Shown here: positions 60,824 to 64,000 of the stretch, piece by piece
Numbering within the stretch: the first letter of the stretch is position 1
Layout: each line of letters begins with the position of its first letter
Assembly (NCBI GenBank): GCA_019321725.1
Contig: CM033113.1
Location: forward strand, 8,432,001 to 8,496,000
DNA from: Paulownia fortunei
Taxonomy: Eukaryota > Streptophyta > Magnoliopsida > Lamiales > Paulowniaceae
Reading direction: 5' to 3'
Length of the DNA: 64,000 nucleotides
Notes under the pieces: model-generated
What the model was told of the DNA's origin: nothing
Databases searched by the model: none
Seen by the model: the letters and a program-made list of their open reading frames with translations, nothing else
Position numbers and translations under genes: made by a program

Positions 60824-63800
60824 ATGGCGAAAATATTCGCGGCGCAAAATCTTCCGGCGGACGTGAGTCAAGTGATGGATCAGCTGGAGCGCCACTGCTT
60901 GGCCCCCGATGGATCTCTCATTTCCAAATCCACCTACTACGATCTCCAACTCGTATTAACCGTTCTCTCCACCTTCACAAATTTCTGTTCTTTCTCGTGT
61001 TCACAAGTTTAATTTGTAGGATTTTTGCTTGATTTGACAATGCAGGCCAGAGAAGAAATGTGTAAAGAGAGGCAGCGTTACTTGGAAGCCCTGGTACTGT
61101 TTATTCGATTTAATACGGTGGTGGTTTTTATTTGTGTTTTGGGGATTAATGGCGAAACAATTGTACAGGCGGTGTACGTAGAGGCGATAGCAATGGTGGA
61201 GGAGTATCAGCAGGCGGTTTCCGTGGCTAATTTGGGCGGCATTCGTGATGTTCAGGGTCTTTATCCGCAGCTCGGCTTGAGGAACTTGCCCCAGGTCCCA
61301 ATTTTCGATTAATTTACTCAATATCCGAAATCTCATTTTGGAGTGAATTAGTGCAAACATGTTATCCACGTAAACAATGCTATCGGCAGACTTTACCGTG
61401 CCAGAACTTCTGTAATTTATCTAGTTGTGAACTTAAGTATATGACATAGAGCTTGAGATGTTGTAGTGTTTTGCATTTGTATTTCGATTTCAGTTTAGTC
61501 CACTATGTTGTTGAGTTGAGGTAGAGTGATATAAATGAATTTGGATCCAGGAAATGAAGTGACTTTGGATATTACAGTTGGTTTCTAAGTTGGCCAAAAA
61601 GATAGTTGAAAAAGTGTAATTTTCAGGTTTATGAGGCCCTTGAGCATCGGATGGTTGTTGCAGAAGCTGCTCAAAGATTGAGGCTTCCTCTCATCTCCAA
61701 AGACGGTGAGATTCATGAGGAAGAAATTGAAAAATGGAGTATTGTGTCAAGGAGCTCACTTGATAGTACAAGTACCAGTGTCACAATCAGCTCAAGCACA
61801 AATTCAACTAATTATACAAATGTATCTGCCATTGGGGCAGGGGCTCCTGCAAATAATCCTTTCTCTGTCGGGGGAACTGATGCATCTGAACCTGAAGTTG
61901 GTGGTGTCCCAAATAGGTTCCTTGGGATAACGCCAGCCTATTTATGGCAAACACAGCTTCAACAGGCACCACTATCCATGGTATGGGACCATGGCTCTCA
62001 AACATCTACTTACATGCATTTTTTTGCTAGTCTGAAGTTATTGACTTTACTTCAATGCAAATCTAGAAGTGGAAAAGTTTACAAGTTCTGAACTTTAACC
62101 ATTCTTATTGTTTAGTATTATTACAGCAACCTAATAAAATGCTTCGACTTTTCTGAAAATGCAGGACATTACAGAATACCAGGTGTTGCTTGCCCGTGAG
62201 ATTGCCAGTCGGTTAGATGCTAAATGTGATAAGTTAGCAGATGCTGTTATCATAGATGACATCGGTCAGTCTAAGTATTTCATCCTTCCACTCTCTATTA
62301 TCTTATCATATTATGATGAATATTGAATGCTTGGCTTGCCTCATATGTGTATGGATATGCATGCACCAACAACTTGTTGATGGTTTCTACTACCTATCAT
62401 CTTTTTGTTGTCTGTCACCCTTGACCTCCAGCTTGATGTCAGACGGTGTCTTTTATTTCCAGTATATGACTTAGTTCTTATATGTTTTATGCTCTAGTTA
62501 TCTATATTTTGGTACTTGGCTTCAGACTGCATAGATATGCTTTATTGGAAACAATTTAAGTGCTCATACTGTAGATATTGATTGCTGTCATAATTTGTTA
62601 CCCTTCCATGGATATTCAGTTTTTCATTTATACTGTGAGGATCTATGTAGTAAATGGACTGGCATTTTCTCCTTTGTTTGCCAGATTCGTCAGCTGGTCA
62701 CCAGAATATGACTTCCCGACTTCCAGAAAGGTCTCTCTCTTACCCAGACCCTGCAAATCTCTGCAACATGTTTATGCTATGCTAATATGCATGCTTTCTT
62801 CTTTTCAGATATGACAATATAAGATTTGAACTTGTTAGGCCTTTTCTTATTTTTCTCCTAAAATTGGTTTGAGGTTAAATATTGTGCTCTCTAGACTGAT
62901 GCTGTGCCAATGTATCATAGTCTTTTACATTTTTAAGTAATTGACTTAATATACTTTGCATAATCACTCACTGTTTTGTTTTTTATTCTCAGTAGTCATG
63001 ACTGAAAGCTTGAATATAGAGAATTTATTCTTCAGTTTCCTATATATAAAATTACCTTTGATTCTCTTCTTTGGATAAGAAACTGCTCGAAATTTAGTCT
63101 AGGTCACCAGATTTTTGCTTATCATCTTGATGTTGCAGTTTAAATTATATGTGATTATTGTAATATCTCAACTTACTTATAAAGATCATCTTTATAATGT
63201 GATCTCAGTGTATGGAAACTTATTTTTAATGGTTAATCCTGTTTTACAGTTTGAATTCACGTATAACAGGGTAAAATTGATCATTGAGGAGATTGAAAGA
63301 GAAGAATTAGCATGGAGGGAGGATTTGTATTCTTCTGACAGAAAATTTGCGGAGTACTATAATGTAAGCTGGAATCCTTGTGCTTTCCTGATGATGTATT
63401 ACCCCTAAATTACTTTTTTTACCTCGTTAAATCTTTTCATTGAATTGTTAGGCTGTGATATGTGTTTTTTGCATTTTACTTCTAAATTACACTTTTGTCT
63501 ATCCAAGGTTTTGGAGCAGATTCTTGGGGTGCTTATTAAGCTTGTCAAAGATGTGAAACTTCGGCATCAACATAAATATGTAAGCTTCTTAATGTCTGTT
63601 GTGATAAAATGTGCTTGAGCCCTCTTTCTGGTAACTCTTAGCACTTTCCGTGAGATTGCTTGAAGCTAATTATGCTGTCTTTACCTTTTGTAAAGATTCT
63701 TACAAAAACTCTGCTTCTGTATTTCGTAGGATGAGCTACAAAAGACTTGGCTATGCAAAAGATGTGAGACCATGAGTGCTAAATTAAGGTTTGTCTTCCC

Positions 63801-64000
63801 TGCTGCTGACCTGGTACTTGATGTTGAATGTTGACATTAAGAGATCATTTATAAAATGGCCCATATAAACACCTTGTTTCTAAATATAATTTGGCTAACA
63901 ATATTACTTGCTTTGATTTGTTGTTGAAGAGTTCTAGAACACATTCTCCTGCTTGAAACCTATACCAGGGAAACCATTCCGGCACTCCACAAAATTAGGT
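60824..64000 (+). CDS. AUG4: AUGMIN subunit 4 (HAUS4-like), 3' end outside window
   Basis: Subunit of the eight-protein augmin complex, which recruits gamma-tubulin to existing microtubules in the spindle and phragmoplast. Exons: 60824-60952, 61046-61093, 61169-61294, 61627-61980, 62165-62264, 62685-62730, 63270-63363, 63508-63579, 63730-63788, and 63930 to 63998, where a GT may be the next donor. Phases agree, giving about 365 residues; Arabidopsis AUG4 has about 423, so roughly 60 residues are missing beyond the window. Family blocks are seen: QLERHCLAPDGSL, MVEEYQQA, GGIRDVQGLYPQLGL, LEHRMVVAEAAQRLRLPLIS, a Ser/Thr/Asn-rich linker, GGVPNRFLGITPAYL, DRKFAEYYNVLEQILGVLIK and KTWLCKRCETMSAKLR. 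Much of it is predicted helical or coiled coil. The start gives MAKIFAAQNLPADV, as expected. Confidence 0.95.

Noticed and set aside
1..64000. CRISPR arrays, prokaryotic operons or a biosynthetic gene cluster
   Set aside because: Introns, repeats and gene families are those of a plant nucleus, and adjacent genes belong to unrelated pathways; the tandem arrays lack conserved repeat-spacer structure.

Overview
The window is nuclear DNA from a flowering plant, almost certainly a eudicot. Genes are split by short AT-rich GT-AG introns, spacers are very AT-rich, and plastid or mitochondrial targeting extensions, plant-type LTR retrotransposons and small DNA transposons are all present. The protein families (plant HPGT/B3GALT-type galactosyltransferase, GPPS small subunit type I, S40 senescence regulator, augmin subunit 4) are plant-specific or plant-type. 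I cannot name the species.

Layout. 1-5001: the 5' part of a decayed Ty3/gypsy retrotransposon on the minus strand (LTR, primer-binding site, gag, protease, reverse transcriptase, start of RNase H), cut by the window start. 6466-10991 (-): an 11-exon beta-1,3-galactosyltransferase. 11.0-18.1 kb: spacer with old repeats. 18107-24569 (+): a second Ty3-type element of the same LTR family. It has gag but no pol, carries a nested inverted-repeat DNA transposon, and has a long degenerate tandem array before its 3' LTR. 27937-28842 (+): intronless GPPS small subunit type I. 29200-31625: an inverted-repeat transposon followed by a ~0.9 kb foldback. 33084-33674 (-): S40-like gene. 39959-41074 (-): intronless homoserine kinase. 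44763-53133 (+): 20-exon mitochondrial-type aconitase. 54931-58908 (-): leucine-rich-repeat protein with an apparent single-base frameshift in its last exon. 60824-64000 (+): augmin subunit 4, running off the window end.

The cellular genes are unrelated housekeeping or specialised genes. They act in cell-wall glycosylation, monoterpene precursor supply, senescence, threonine/methionine synthesis, the TCA cycle and spindle microtubule nucleation, and they do not form a functional cluster. Exon models were built by eye from splice sites, reading-frame continuity and remembered family sequences. Every listed junction keeps frame, apart from the noted frameshift.

I found no convincing undescribed multi-gene system. 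The most unusual items are the gag-only retroelement with its repeat-rich gag, nested transposon and ~50-bp array; the foldback near 31 kb; the frameshifted LRR gene; and a coding-looking but unidentified exon at 38.1-38.3 kb.
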